Below are positions 31,306 through 40,607 of a stretch of DNA of 64,000 nt, piece by piece. Each line of letters starts with the position of its first letter. Position 1 is the first letter of the stretch. The stretch is from contig CAWAGV010000002.1 in assembly GCA_963781725.1 (NCBI GenBank), positions 806,001-870,000 of the forward strand, written 5' to 3'. A program made the position numbers and the translations under genes. Under the pieces are notes generated by a model that had not been told where the DNA came from, searched no databases, and was given only the letters and a program-made list of their open reading frames with translations. The DNA is from BOG-931 sp963781725 (GTDB lineage Bacteria; Pseudomonadota; Alphaproteobacteria; Rhizobiales; Xanthobacteraceae).

Positions 31306-32709
31306 TCAACTTGCGCCGGCAAGTTCTCCCGGCAATGCATAGGCCCATTGCGTGATCGAACCAGCACCGAGACAAACCACGTAGTCGCCGGACTTTGCCG
31401 TGCCCGCAATAATCGACGCCAGCCGGTCAGGGGCATCGAGCGCAACGACGTGCCGATGGCCGTGATTGCGCAGCCCCTGAACCAGCCCATCACGGTCCGC
31501 GCCCGGAATCGGCGCTTCACCGGCCGAATAGACATTGGCGACGATGACCACGTCGGCATCGTTGAAGCAGGTGCAGAACTGCTCGAACAGATCGTGCAAC
31601 CGGCTGTAGCGGTGCGGCTGCACCACGGCGATGACACGGTCCTTGGTCGATTCGCGCGCAGCCCGCAGCACGGCGGCGATTTCGACCGGGTGATGGCCAT
31701 AGTCGTCGATGATGGTGACACCGTTCCACATGCCGGTGCGGGTGAAGCGACGCCGCACGCCGCCAAACTTGGCGAGCGCGTTGCGGATCACTTCGTCGCC
31801 GATGCCGAGTTCATGGGCAACGGCAATCGCGGCCGTGGCATTGAGCGCGTTATGCCGGCCCGGCATCGGCAGCGCGAGGTTCTTGATCTCGTGCAGGAAG
31901 TTTCCGGCGTGGTCGCGGAACATGATGGTGAACAGCGAAGTGCCGCCGGCGTGGGAGATATCGGCCAGCCGGACGTCGGCCTGCGGATTCTCGCCGTAGG
32001 TGATGATGCGATGATCCTCGATCTGCCCGACCAGGCGCTGCACCACCGGGTGGTCGATGCACATCACCGAGAAGCCGTAGAACGGCACGTTCTCGATGAA
32101 AGCGCGGAAGGCGTCCTGCACCGCCTCATAGGTCTTGAAGTGATCGAGGTGTTCCGGATCGATATTGGTGACGATGGCGACGTCTGCCGGCAGCTTGAGA
32201 AATGTGCCATCGAACTCATCGGCTTCGACCACCATCCATTCGCCGGTGCCGAGCCGCGCATTGGTGCCGTAGGCGTTGATGATGCCGCCATTGATTACCG
32301 TCGGATCGAATCCGCCGGCATCGACCAGCGCCGCCACCATCGACGTGGTGGTGGTCTTGCCGTGGGTGCCGGCGATGGCAACGCAGCTTTTCAGCCGCAT
32401 CAGTTCCGCCAGCATCTCGGCGCGGCGCACCACCGGCAGGCGCTGCGCGCGCGCTTCGACCAATTCGGGATTGTCGGGCTTGATTGCCGAGGAGACCACG
32501 ACGACTTTGACGCCGCTCAGGTTCGCGGCGTTATGGCCGATCGCGACATGGACGCCCTTGTCGCGCAGCCGTTTGACATTGGCGCTCTCGGTCTGATCCG
32601 AGCCCTGCACCATATAGCCGAGGTTCAGCATCACCTCGGAGATGCCGCTCATGCCGATGCCGCCGATGCCGACGAAATGCACCGGACCAATGTCGCGCGG
32701 CAATTTCAT
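31306..32709 (-). CDS. murC: UDP-N-acetylmuramate--L-alanine ligase
   Basis: 467 residues from ATG 32709 (MKLPRDIGPVHFVGIGGIGM). The upstream 11 codons to 32742 are not conserved. The ATP site is AGTHGKTTTTSM, followed by the central-domain DEFDGTFLKL and NIDPEHLDHF segments and the C-terminal DDYGHHPVEI motif typical of MurC. It adds the first residue of the stem peptide to UDP-MurNAc. It lies 34 bases after murG. Confidence 0.96.
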   Translation of the reverse strand: MKLPRDIGPVHFVGIGGIGMSGISEVMLNLGYMVQGSDQTESANVKRLRDKGVHVAIGHNAANLSGVKVVVVSSAIKPDNPELVEARAQRLPVVRRAEMLAELMRLKSCVAIAGTHGKTTTTSMVAALVDAGGFDPTVINGGIINAYGTNARLGTGEWMVVEADEFDGTFLKLPADVAIVTNIDPEHLDHFKTYEAVQDAFRAFIENVPFYGFSVMCIDHPVVQRLVGQIEDHRIITYGENPQADVRLADISHAGGTSLFTIMFRDHAGNFLHEIKNLALPMPGRHNALNATAAIAVAHELGIGDEVIRNALAKFGGVRRRFTRTGMWNGVTIIDDYGHHPVEIAAVLRAARESTKDRVIAVVQPHRYSRLHDLFEQFCTCFNDADVVIVANVYSAGEAPIPGADRDGLVQGLRNHGHRHVVALDAPDRLASIIAGTAKSGDYVVCLGAGSITQWAYALPGELAGAS

Positions 32710-32743
32710 GGAGCTCCCCGACTGGACTAAAGACCGGGGCAAC

Positions 32744-33868
32744 CTAATGGTTTGCGCCGCCCGCCGCCACCTTCAGGACCAGGTCGGCCAGCCGATCGGC
32801 GGCGTCGAGCCGGCCTATCGACCTGGCCGACGCCGCCATTTTGGCGAGGTTTTCCGGGGCTCCGGCAAGGGTGGTGAGCTCGGCGGCGAGACGGCGCGGG
32901 GTAAAGACATCCTGGACCAGCCGGATCGCGCCGCCTGCCAGTTCGAGGACGCCGGCATTGGCGAACTGGTCTTGGTCGATCGCGCCGGGCAGCGGCACCA
33001 GGATCGACGGCCGGCCGATCGCCGCAAGCTCCGACACGGTCGAAGCGCCGGAGCGTGAAACGATCAGATGGCTTGCCGCCATGCGGGCCGGCAGGTCGGA
33101 GAAGAACGGCGCGATCTCCGTCTTTACCGAAAGCCTCTCATAGGCATCCCGTGCGCGCTTCAAATCTTCGTCGCGCGCCTGCTGCACGATCGAGAACCGC
33201 GCCCGCAGCACCGGATCAAGCAGTCCGATTGCGGCGGGCACGACGTCGGCCATGATGCGTGCGCCCTGGCTGCCGCCAAAAACCAGAAGCTGCAAAGGAT
33301 CGCTGATCGCTGGATAAGGCGCCGCTGCCGCAGCCACCACTGCCGGCCGCACCGGGTTTCCGGTCAGGGTCGCCTTCGCGGCCAAAGCGGGATTCTTGCT
33401 GAAGACATCGGGGAACGTCGTGGCGATGGCCCGCACCCGCGGCGCCAAAAAATTATTCGCCCGCCCGATCACGGCATTCGAATCGTGGATCAGGCTCGGC
33501 ACGCCGCCCCACGCCGCCGCCAGCACCGGTGGCAAGGTCGGATAGCCGCCGAAGCCGATGACCGCAGCAGGCTTCAGCCGCGCCATCAGACGGCGCGCCT
33601 GCATGTAGCCGACGCCGAGGGCGGCGAATGTTTTGGCAAGCGAAGCGAGATTGCGTCCGCTCAGCGTTGCGCTGGAAACGACATGCACCAGGTCATCCGC
33701 GAAACCGCTACCGTAACGCGTGGCGCGATGATCGGTCACGAGGTGGACGGGAATGCCGCGCTGGTTTAGCGTCGCCGCCAGCGCTTCCGCCGGAAATAAA
33801 TGCCCGCCCGTGCCACCGGCCGCCACCAGCACCGGTGCCGAGCCCGGTACCTTGGCCGGTTCAGGCAT
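32744..33868 (-). CDS. murG: UDP-GlcNAc:lipid I GlcNAc transferase
   Basis: 374 residues, GT28 glycosyltransferase at the inner face of the membrane that converts lipid I to lipid II. It has the N-terminal GGTGGHLFPAEALA loop, the GFGGYPTLPPVLAA loop, and VFGGSQGARIM plus SRSGASTVSELAAIGRPSIL in the donor-binding half. Its start overlaps ftsW by 8 bases (33861-33868). Confidence 0.96.
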   Translation of the reverse strand: MPEPAKVPGSAPVLVAAGGTGGHLFPAEALAATLNQRGIPVHLVTDHRATRYGSGFADDLVHVVSSATLSGRNLASLAKTFAALGVGYMQARRLMARLKPAAVIGFGGYPTLPPVLAAAWGGVPSLIHDSNAVIGRANNFLAPRVRAIATTFPDVFSKNPALAAKATLTGNPVRPAVVAAAAAPYPAISDPLQLLVFGGSQGARIMADVVPAAIGLLDPVLRARFSIVQQARDEDLKRARDAYERLSVKTEIAPFFSDLPARMAASHLIVSRSGASTVSELAAIGRPSILVPLPGAIDQDQFANAGVLELAGGAIRLVQDVFTPRRLAAELTTLAGAPENLAKMAASARSIGRLDAADRLADLVLKVAAGGANH

Positions 33869-35012
33869 TCACCGGGCTCCCGCTGAGCACGATATTGCCC
33901 GGAAGCTGCGCGCGCGGGCGCTCGCGCGTCAATGCAACCAGCATGCCCATGCCGTAAGCGAGCGAAATCAGCGACGAGCCGCCATAGGAAATAAACGGCA
34001 GCGTCATGCCCTTGGCGGGGATGAGGTGCAGGTTCACCGCCATGTTGATGGCCGACTGAATACCGAACAGCATGGCAAGCCCTGCCGCGGCAAAACGGAT
34101 GAAAGGATCCTCGGTGCGCAGCGCCTTGGTCAGCGAGCGGATGACAATAAAGGCGAACAGCGAGACCAGAATGAGGCAAAGCACCACGCCGAATTCCTCG
34201 GCCGCCACGGCAAAGACAAAGTCGGTGTGGCCTTCCGGCAGAATGCGCTTGATGGTGCCTTCGCCGGGGCCGCGGCCGAACCAGCCACCGCGCAAAAACA
34301 ACTCCGTCGCGATGTCGATGTTGAAGGTGTCGCCCGATGCCGGATCGATGAAGCGGTTGATGCGCTGGGCGACATGCGGAACGGTGAAGAACGCCACCGT
34401 CAGCCCGGCGCCGGCGAATCCGGCGAGTCCCAACACCCAGATGAAGCGCATGCCGGCCATATAGAACAGCGCGCCCCAGACCAGAGCGATCAGCATGGTC
34501 TGACCGAAGTCCGGCTGCATCACCAGCAGCGCCACCACCACGAGCAGCAGCAGCAGCGCAAAAGTATTGGCCGGCATTTCCGGCCGCTTCGCCGATTTAC
34601 CGAACAGCCATGCGATCAGCACAACGAAGGCGGGTTTAAGAAATTCGGACGGCTGGATGTTCACGCCGAGGATCACGAGCCAGCGGCGCGCTCCCTTGAT
34701 CTCGGCGCCGAAGTGCGGCGTCAGCGCCACCAGCAACAGGCTCACGGCGAAAACGACGATCGAAACCTGGCGGACTTCGCGCGGCGACAAGAATGACGTC
34801 CCGATCAGCACCGCAGCGGCAGGAATAAGGAACAGCACCTGCCGGTCGACGAAATGGAACGGATCGACACCGATACGGGCGGCGACCGGCGGGCTTGCCG
34901 CCAGGCACAATACGATGCCGCCAAGCATCAGTGCGGCGAGCGCGGCGAGTGTCAGCCGGTCGACCGTCCTCCACCATTCGCTGAAAAGCGTCGGCTGTGC
35001 GCGCGATGCCAT
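33861..35012 (-). CDS. ftsW: Septal peptidoglycan glycosyltransferase FtsW
   Basis: 383 residues with about ten membrane helices, SEDS family. The conserved middle segment LVILGVNIQPSEFLKPAFVV and the C-terminal AKGMTLPFISYGGSSLISL are diagnostic. FtsW polymerises lipid II together with FtsI at the division site. It is separated from murD by 119 bases and overlaps murG by 8. Confidence 0.96.
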   Translation of the reverse strand: MASRAQPTLFSEWWRTVDRLTLAALAALMLGGIVLCLAASPPVAARIGVDPFHFVDRQVLFLIPAAAVLIGTSFLSPREVRQVSIVVFAVSLLLVALTPHFGAEIKGARRWLVILGVNIQPSEFLKPAFVVLIAWLFGKSAKRPEMPANTFALLLLLVVVALLVMQPDFGQTMLIALVWGALFYMAGMRFIWVLGLAGFAGAGLTVAFFTVPHVAQRINRFIDPASGDTFNIDIATELFLRGGWFGRGPGEGTIKRILPEGHTDFVFAVAAEEFGVVLCLILVSLFAFIVIRSLTKALRTEDPFIRFAAAGLAMLFGIQSAINMAVNLHLIPAKGMTLPFISYGGSSLISLAYGMGMLVALTRERPRAQLPGNIVLSGSPVNA

Positions 35013-35131
35013 GACCCGTCCCGAACCACGTGCCCAAATAGTGGTGACACCGGGATGGTTTAAGGGAGCTTAAGATTTCCTGGCGGTGCGGGCCTGAGGC
35101 TTCGCACGGTCCGTGAAACCTCCGCTTCGGA

Positions 35132-36535
35132 TTACTTTTTGGCCGTCGCCAATCCGGGCAAAGCCCGCACCAGGGCCCTGAATGCGTCGCCCCGGACCTC
35201 GAAATTCCGGTACTGATCGAATGACGCACATGCCGGCGACAGCAAGACCACCGGCTCTGCCGCGGCGGACGTTTCGGCGTCGCGGCTGGCGGCGGCGACC
35301 GCCTTGTCCAGGGTACCGACAATTTCGTGAGGGACCGCGGCACCGAGCGTACCGGCGAATTCCTGCGCCGCCTCGCCGACCAGATAGGCCTTGCGGATGC
35401 GCGGGAAGAAGCCACGCAAGGACTCGATCCCGCCGGTCTTCGGCTTGCCGCCGGCTATCCAGAAAATGTCGGTAAAGCAGGCAAGCGCCTGGGCCGAAGA
35501 GTCGGCGTTGGTGGCCTTGGAATCGTTGACATAGAGCACGGCGCCGCGGCGGCCGATTTCCTCCATGCGATGGGCCAGGCCGGGAAACGACCGCAGGCCG
35601 GCCTGGATCGTTTTCGGATCGAGGCCGAGCGCCAGCGCCGCCGCCGTGGCGCAGGCGGCGTTCTGGGCGTTGTGCACGCCGCGCAGCGAGCCGATGCCGC
35701 CGAGTTCCGCAATCTGCTCGGTATCGACGCCGTTCGCCCGCATGATGCGCTGTTGCGCCACGTAAATGCCGGTGGTCAGTTCCTGCCGCGCCGAGATACG
35801 CACCACGTTTTCACGGCCCTCTTCCAGCCGGTGCGCGATCCGGCGGCACCATTCGTCATCGACGCCGACAATCGCGGTGCCGTTCTCCGGTACACCGGCC
35901 ACCAGCCGCTCCTTGACGTCGGCGTAATGCTGCATCGTGCCGTGACGGTCGAGATGATCCTCGCTGAGATTGATCAGGATGCCGACCGACGGGTCGATCG
36001 ATGGTGCAAGATCGATCTGGTAGGACGAGCACTCGATGACATAAACGCGCTGCTGCGCCGGTGGCGCAAGCGACAGGATCGCGGTGCCGATGTTGCCGCC
36101 GAGCTGCACGTCCATGCTGGCGGACGCGGCAAGATGCGCGATCAGCGCAGTGGTTGTCGACTTGCCGTTGGTGCCGGTGATGGCGACGAATGGCGCGTCC
36201 GGCGCGAGGCTGGCACGCTCACGGCAGAACAATTCGATATCGCCGATCACTTCGACGCCGGATCTGTGGGCGAGATCGACGCTCCAATGCGGCGTCGGAT
36301 GTGTCAGCGGCACGCCGGGCGCGAGCACCAGCGCCGCAACCCTCGACCAGTCGATGGTGCGCAGATCCGCGGTCGGGATGCCCGCCGCCGCTGCCTTGGT
36401 TACGCTTTGGGTATTGTCGTCATAGCCGACAACGTCGGCGCCACCGGCCAGCAGCGCGCTCGCGCTCACCAGCCCCGAACCGCCCAGACCAAACACGGCG
36501 ACCTTTTTCCCCGCGAAGGTCGTAACCGGGATCAC
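35132..36535 (-). CDS. murD: UDP-N-acetylmuramoylalanine--D-glutamate ligase
   Basis: 467 residues. N-terminal Rossmann-like GLGGSGLVSASALLAGG; ATP site VAITGTNGKSTTTALI; NLSEDHLDRHGTMQHYADVK and VLYVNDSKATNADSSAQAL are typical Mur-ligase segments, and VLLSPACASFDQYRNFEVRG is the MurD-specific end. It adds D-Glu in stem-peptide synthesis. Only 3 bases separate it from mraY. Confidence 0.96.
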   Translation of the reverse strand: MIPVTTFAGKKVAVFGLGGSGLVSASALLAGGADVVGYDDNTQSVTKAAAAGIPTADLRTIDWSRVAALVLAPGVPLTHPTPHWSVDLAHRSGVEVIGDIELFCRERASLAPDAPFVAITGTNGKSTTTALIAHLAASASMDVQLGGNIGTAILSLAPPAQQRVYVIECSSYQIDLAPSIDPSVGILINLSEDHLDRHGTMQHYADVKERLVAGVPENGTAIVGVDDEWCRRIAHRLEEGRENVVRISARQELTTGIYVAQQRIMRANGVDTEQIAELGGIGSLRGVHNAQNAACATAAALALGLDPKTIQAGLRSFPGLAHRMEEIGRRGAVLYVNDSKATNADSSAQALACFTDIFWIAGGKPKTGGIESLRGFFPRIRKAYLVGEAAQEFAGTLGAAVPHEIVGTLDKAVAAASRDAETSAAAEPVVLLSPACASFDQYRNFEVRGDAFRALVRALPGLATAKK

Positions 36536-36538
36536 GGG

Positions 36539-37624
36539 CTACCTCAGCTTCAAGGTCGCGAGTCCCGCCAGGGCCAGCACGACCGAAACGATCCAGAAAC
36601 GGATGACGATCTGCGGCTCGGTCCAGCCGAGCTGCTCGAAATGATGATGGATCGGCGCCATCTTGAAAACGCGGCGGCCGAACAGCTTGAACGACACCAC
36701 CTGCACGATCACCGACACCGCCTCGAGCACGAACAGGCCGCCGATCACCGCCAGCACGATCTCGTGCTTGGTGGCGACCGCGACCGCACCGATCATGCCG
36801 CCGAGCGCCAGCGACCCGGTATCGCCCATGAAGATCGATGCCGGCGGCGCGTTGAACCAGAGAAACCCAAGGCCGGCGCCGACCACCGCGCCGCACAGCA
36901 CGGCAAGCTCACCGGTGCCGGCGACATAATGAATTTGCAGATAGTCGGAGAACACCGCATTGCCGCAGAGATACGAGATCATGCCGAAGCTCGCCGTGGC
37001 GATCATCACCGGCACGATGGCGAGACCGTCGAGGCCGTCCGTGAGATTTACCGCGTTGCCGGCGCCGACGATGATGAAAGCGGCAAATAGCACGAAGGCC
37101 CAGCTCAGATTGATCACCAGATCCTTGAAGAACGGGAACACCAGCGAAGTGGAAAACGGCGTATGGCCAAGCTGGACAAAGACGATGCAGGCAACGGCCG
37201 CGATCAGCGCCTCGATGCCGAGCCGCGTCCGGCCGGCAAAACCGTTGTGTGTTTGTTTTTTGACTTTCAGGTAGTCGTCATAAAACCCGACAAAGCCGAA
37301 GCCGAGCGTGACAAACAACACGACCCAGACATAAGGGTTGGCCGGATTGGCCCAGAGCAAAGTGGACACCAACATGCCGGACAAAATCATCAGGCCGCCC
37401 ATGGTCGGCGTACCGGCCTTGCTGATGATGTGGGACTGCGGTCCGTCGGCGCGGATCGGCTGCCCCTTGCCTTGCAGCAAGCGGAGACGGTCGATGATCA
37501 TCGGGCCGAACATGAACACGAACAGCAGCGCGGTGATCACCGCGCCGCCGGTCCGAAACGTGATGTAGCGGAACACGTTGAGGACAGAGAGTTTGTCCGA
37601 CAGTTCGACCAGCCAATACAGCAT
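36539..37624 (-). CDS. mraY: Phospho-N-acetylmuramoyl-pentapeptide transferase
   Basis: 361 residues from ATG 37624 (MLYWLVELSDKLS), matching the usual 360; the frame is open to 37750, but that part runs into murF and is not conserved. About ten membrane helices. Catalytic loops: GFYDDYLKVKKQTHNG, NLTDGLDGLAIVP, FMGDTGSLALGG and PIHHHFE. It forms lipid I from UDP-MurNAc-pentapeptide and undecaprenyl phosphate. Gap to murF 10 bases. Confidence 0.96.
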   Translation of the reverse strand: MLYWLVELSDKLSVLNVFRYITFRTGGAVITALLFVFMFGPMIIDRLRLLQGKGQPIRADGPQSHIISKAGTPTMGGLMILSGMLVSTLLWANPANPYVWVVLFVTLGFGFVGFYDDYLKVKKQTHNGFAGRTRLGIEALIAAVACIVFVQLGHTPFSTSLVFPFFKDLVINLSWAFVLFAAFIIVGAGNAVNLTDGLDGLAIVPVMIATASFGMISYLCGNAVFSDYLQIHYVAGTGELAVLCGAVVGAGLGFLWFNAPPASIFMGDTGSLALGGMIGAVAVATKHEIVLAVIGGLFVLEAVSVIVQVVSFKLFGRRVFKMAPIHHHFEQLGWTEPQIVIRFWIVSVVLALAGLATLKLR

Positions 37625-37634
37625 CCCATCGACC

Positions 37635-39083
37635 CTATGCGGACGCTTCTTCCAGCGTGCCGTGGTGCGGATAGACCCGTTGCAGCGCCTTGACGATCGG
37701 CGCCATGCGCGAACCAAGCGAACCCTTGACCATGATGACGTCGCCGCCACGGATCGCAGGCAGGACTTGCGCTTCTAGCGCGGTAGCGTCCTCTGCATAG
37801 CCGCCGCGCCGGCTGGCGGGAAGGGCCTGCCACAAAGATTGCATCAGCGGGCCACAACAAAACACCAGGTCAATGGCGTTGGCGGTAATCGGTGCCGCAA
37901 GGGCGCGATGCAGCGATTTGCCCTTCGACCCGAGCTCGAGCATGTCGCCAAGCACGGCGATGCGCCGGCCCTGCGGGCCGACCGGCGTCTGGCCGAGCAA
38001 GGCCAGCGCCGCGTCGACCGACACCGGATTGGCGTTGTAGCTCTCGTCGATGAGCAGCGCCGATCCGCCCGGCGGGTCGAGCTCGACCGGCGCGCCACGG
38101 CCCGACGGCGCGGTGAATTCCGACAGCGCCAGCGCCGCGAGCGCCAGATCGGCCCCGACCAGTTCGGCGGCCGCCAGCGCCGCCAGGGAATTGCGCACGA
38201 GATGCTTGCCCGGCGCGCCGATCTTGTAGGTCAGTTCGGTGCCGAGGATGCCGGCTTGAACGGCCGAGCATTTCGGATGCAGCGCGCACTTGATCAGCCT
38301 GGCGTCGGACTGGGCGTGCTCGCCGAACGACACGATCCGCTCGACTCCGGCCGCTTGCGCGAGACGCTTCAATTGCGCGAATTGCGGAATATCGCGATTG
38401 ATCACTGCGGCGCCGCCCGGCTGCACGCCGAGAAAAACCTCCGCCTTGGCATCGGCGATCTTGTTCAACGAGCCGAAGAACTCCAGATGCACCGGCGCGA
38501 TCGTCGTGATGATTGCGACATGCGGGCGCGCGAGCCGCGACAAGGGCTCGATCTCGCCAGCGTGGTTCATTCCCATTTCCAGCACCGCGTAGCGCGCATC
38601 GAGTGGGCAGCGCGCCAACGACAACGGCACGCCCCAATGATTGTTGTAGGAAGCGACCGACGCATGGGTCTTGCCGTCCTTCGACAAGGCAAGCCGCAAC
38701 ATTTCCTTGGTGCCGGTCTTGCCGACCGAGCCGGTGACGGCAATGACCTTCGCCTGCGTGCGCGCACGCGCGGCTGCAGCGAGGTCGCGCAATCCTTGCA
38801 ACACGTCGCGCACAACAAGCAGTGGCGCATCGGCGGGGAAATCGCCGCGCCGATCCGCGGCGATCACGGCGACGGCAGCTTTGGCGGCGAGCGCGGCGGC
38901 GACAAATTGATGGCCGTCGCGATTGTCACCCTGGATCGCGAAGAATGCGTCGCCCGGCGCGACGGTGCGGCTGTCAATCGAGAGCCCAAAAACCGATTGC
39001 GGCAGCGTGGTGCCGCGTTCCGCACCCGTTGCGCTGGCATTCATGGCGCGCGCCATAGCGTCGATGGTCCATAACGGCGTCAC
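37635..39083 (-). CDS. murF: UDP-N-acetylmuramoyl-tripeptide--D-Ala-D-Ala ligase
   Basis: 482 residues. The substrate domain is followed by the ATP site VIAVTGSVGKTGTKEML, then YNNHWGVPLSLA and MGMNHAGEIEPLS (MurF-specific) and DESYNANPVSVDAAL in the C-terminal half. It completes the pentapeptide precursor. It overlaps murE by 4 bases (39080-39083). Confidence 0.96.
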   Translation of the reverse strand: MTPLWTIDAMARAMNASATGAERGTTLPQSVFGLSIDSRTVAPGDAFFAIQGDNRDGHQFVAAALAAKAAVAVIAADRRGDFPADAPLLVVRDVLQGLRDLAAAARARTQAKVIAVTGSVGKTGTKEMLRLALSKDGKTHASVASYNNHWGVPLSLARCPLDARYAVLEMGMNHAGEIEPLSRLARPHVAIITTIAPVHLEFFGSLNKIADAKAEVFLGVQPGGAAVINRDIPQFAQLKRLAQAAGVERIVSFGEHAQSDARLIKCALHPKCSAVQAGILGTELTYKIGAPGKHLVRNSLAALAAAELVGADLALAALALSEFTAPSGRGAPVELDPPGGSALLIDESYNANPVSVDAALALLGQTPVGPQGRRIAVLGDMLELGSKGKSLHRALAAPITANAIDLVFCCGPLMQSLWQALPASRRGGYAEDATALEAQVLPAIRGGDVIMVKGSLGSRMAPIVKALQRVYPHHGTLEEASA

Positions 39084-40534
39084 GCAACAAGCTCCTTAAG
39101 CGCCGCGGCAACCGCCTCGTGATCGCTGAACGGCACAGTTCGGTCGCCGATGATTTGGCCGGTTTCATGGCCCTTGCCGGCAATCAGCAGCACGTCGCCG
39201 CGCTGCAACCCGGCAATCGCGCTACGGATCGCCTCGCGCCGGTCGCCGATTTCGGCCGCGCCGCGGACTTCGGCGAGAATAGCGGCGCGAATACTGGCGG
39301 CGTCTTCGCTGCGCGGGTTGTCGTCGGTAACGATGACGCGGTCGGCATTTTCCGCAGCAACCGCGCCCATCAACGGCCGTTTGCCGCGGTCGCGATCACC
39401 GCCGGCGCCAAACACGATGACAAGCTTGCCCGACACGTAGGGCCGCAGGGCTTCGAGCGCCTTGGCGAGCGCGTCGGGCTTGTGGGCATAGTCGACAAAA
39501 ATCGGTGCGCCGCGGCTGGAGCCGACCAGTTCAAGCCGGCCTTTGGCGCCTTTCAGCGTCTCCAGTGCCGGGAACACGGCCTCAGCCGCGCTGCCGGTAG
39601 CGATGACGAGCCCGGCGGCAACCAGCGCATTTTCGATCTGGAATTCGCCGACCAGCGGCAAGCGCAGCTGAAATTCCTTGCCGCCGTAGTCGAGCCGCAG
39701 GTGTTGCGCAAAGCCGTCGATTCCGGCTTCGAGAAGACGGATGCCCGTCGCCTTTCGTCCGACGCTCAGGATCGAAAGACCGCGCGTTTTCGCCGCCGTG
39801 AACACCGCATCGGCGTGCGCGTGATCGACATCGATGACGGCGGCCGCACCCGGATTCAGCAAGTCGCTGAACAGACGCAGCTTGGCCGCGAGATAGGCAT
39901 CGAAGCCCGGATGATAGTCGAGGTGATCGCGGGTGATGTTGGTGAAGCCGCCGGCGGCGAGGCGCAACCCGTCGAGCCGGTATTGATCGAGGCCATGCGA
40001 CGACGCTTCGATCGCGAGATGCGTCACACCTTCCCCGGCAAGGGTATCGATGGATCGATGCAGCGCGACCGGATCAGGCGTGGTCAGCGAGCCGTAAGTC
40101 TCGCCCTTCGGCGAAACGATGCCCACGGTGCCGACGCTCGCCGCGGACAGCCCGAGCGCGCTCCATATCTGGCGCGTGAATGCGGCAACGGACGTCTTGC
40201 CGCTGGTGCCGGTGATCGCGGCGATGGTTTTCGGCTGGCGCGGATAGAGTTTCGCCGCCGCGAGCGCCAACGCCAGCCGGACATTCGCAACGCGAGCGAA
40301 TGCGACACCGGTCGGGATCGGCCCCTGCGGCGCGCGCTCCGCCATGACCGCCGCCGCGCCTGCTTTGAGCGCCCCCGCGACAAAACCCAGACCGTCAGCC
40401 TTGGTGCCTGCAATGGCGGCGAACAGATCGCCCGATTTGACATTGCGGCTGTCCGCCGTCACGCCGTCGACTTCAATGCCGGCGTGGCGGGCGTCGAGTT
40501 CCGCATCGGGAGGTAAGATCTCGCGAAGCTTCAT
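39080..40534 (-). CDS. murE: UDP-MurNAc-tripeptide synthetase, meso-DAP type
   Basis: 484 residues from ATG 40534 (MKLREILPP); the frame is open to 40573 without conservation. ATP site AAITGTSGKTSVAAF; FTNITRDHLDYHPGF; and the DDNPRSED motif, whose Asn-Pro-Arg marks specificity for meso-diaminopimelate, so the organism makes DAP-type peptidoglycan. A 73-base gap separates it from ftsI. Confidence 0.96.
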   Translation of the reverse strand: MKLREILPPDAELDARHAGIEVDGVTADSRNVKSGDLFAAIAGTKADGLGFVAGALKAGAAAVMAERAPQGPIPTGVAFARVANVRLALALAAAKLYPRQPKTIAAITGTSGKTSVAAFTRQIWSALGLSAASVGTVGIVSPKGETYGSLTTPDPVALHRSIDTLAGEGVTHLAIEASSHGLDQYRLDGLRLAAGGFTNITRDHLDYHPGFDAYLAAKLRLFSDLLNPGAAAVIDVDHAHADAVFTAAKTRGLSILSVGRKATGIRLLEAGIDGFAQHLRLDYGGKEFQLRLPLVGEFQIENALVAAGLVIATGSAAEAVFPALETLKGAKGRLELVGSSRGAPIFVDYAHKPDALAKALEALRPYVSGKLVIVFGAGGDRDRGKRPLMGAVAAENADRVIVTDDNPRSEDAASIRAAILAEVRGAAEIGDRREAIRSAIAGLQRGDVLLIAGKGHETGQIIGDRTVPFSDHEAVAAALKELVA

Positions 40535-40607
40535 CCTTAAGCTTCTCGCTGGGTGTAATAAGCGTCTTGGCAAACGTCTTCAGTTCGGCGTCGCCGCCGC
40601 TGCCGCC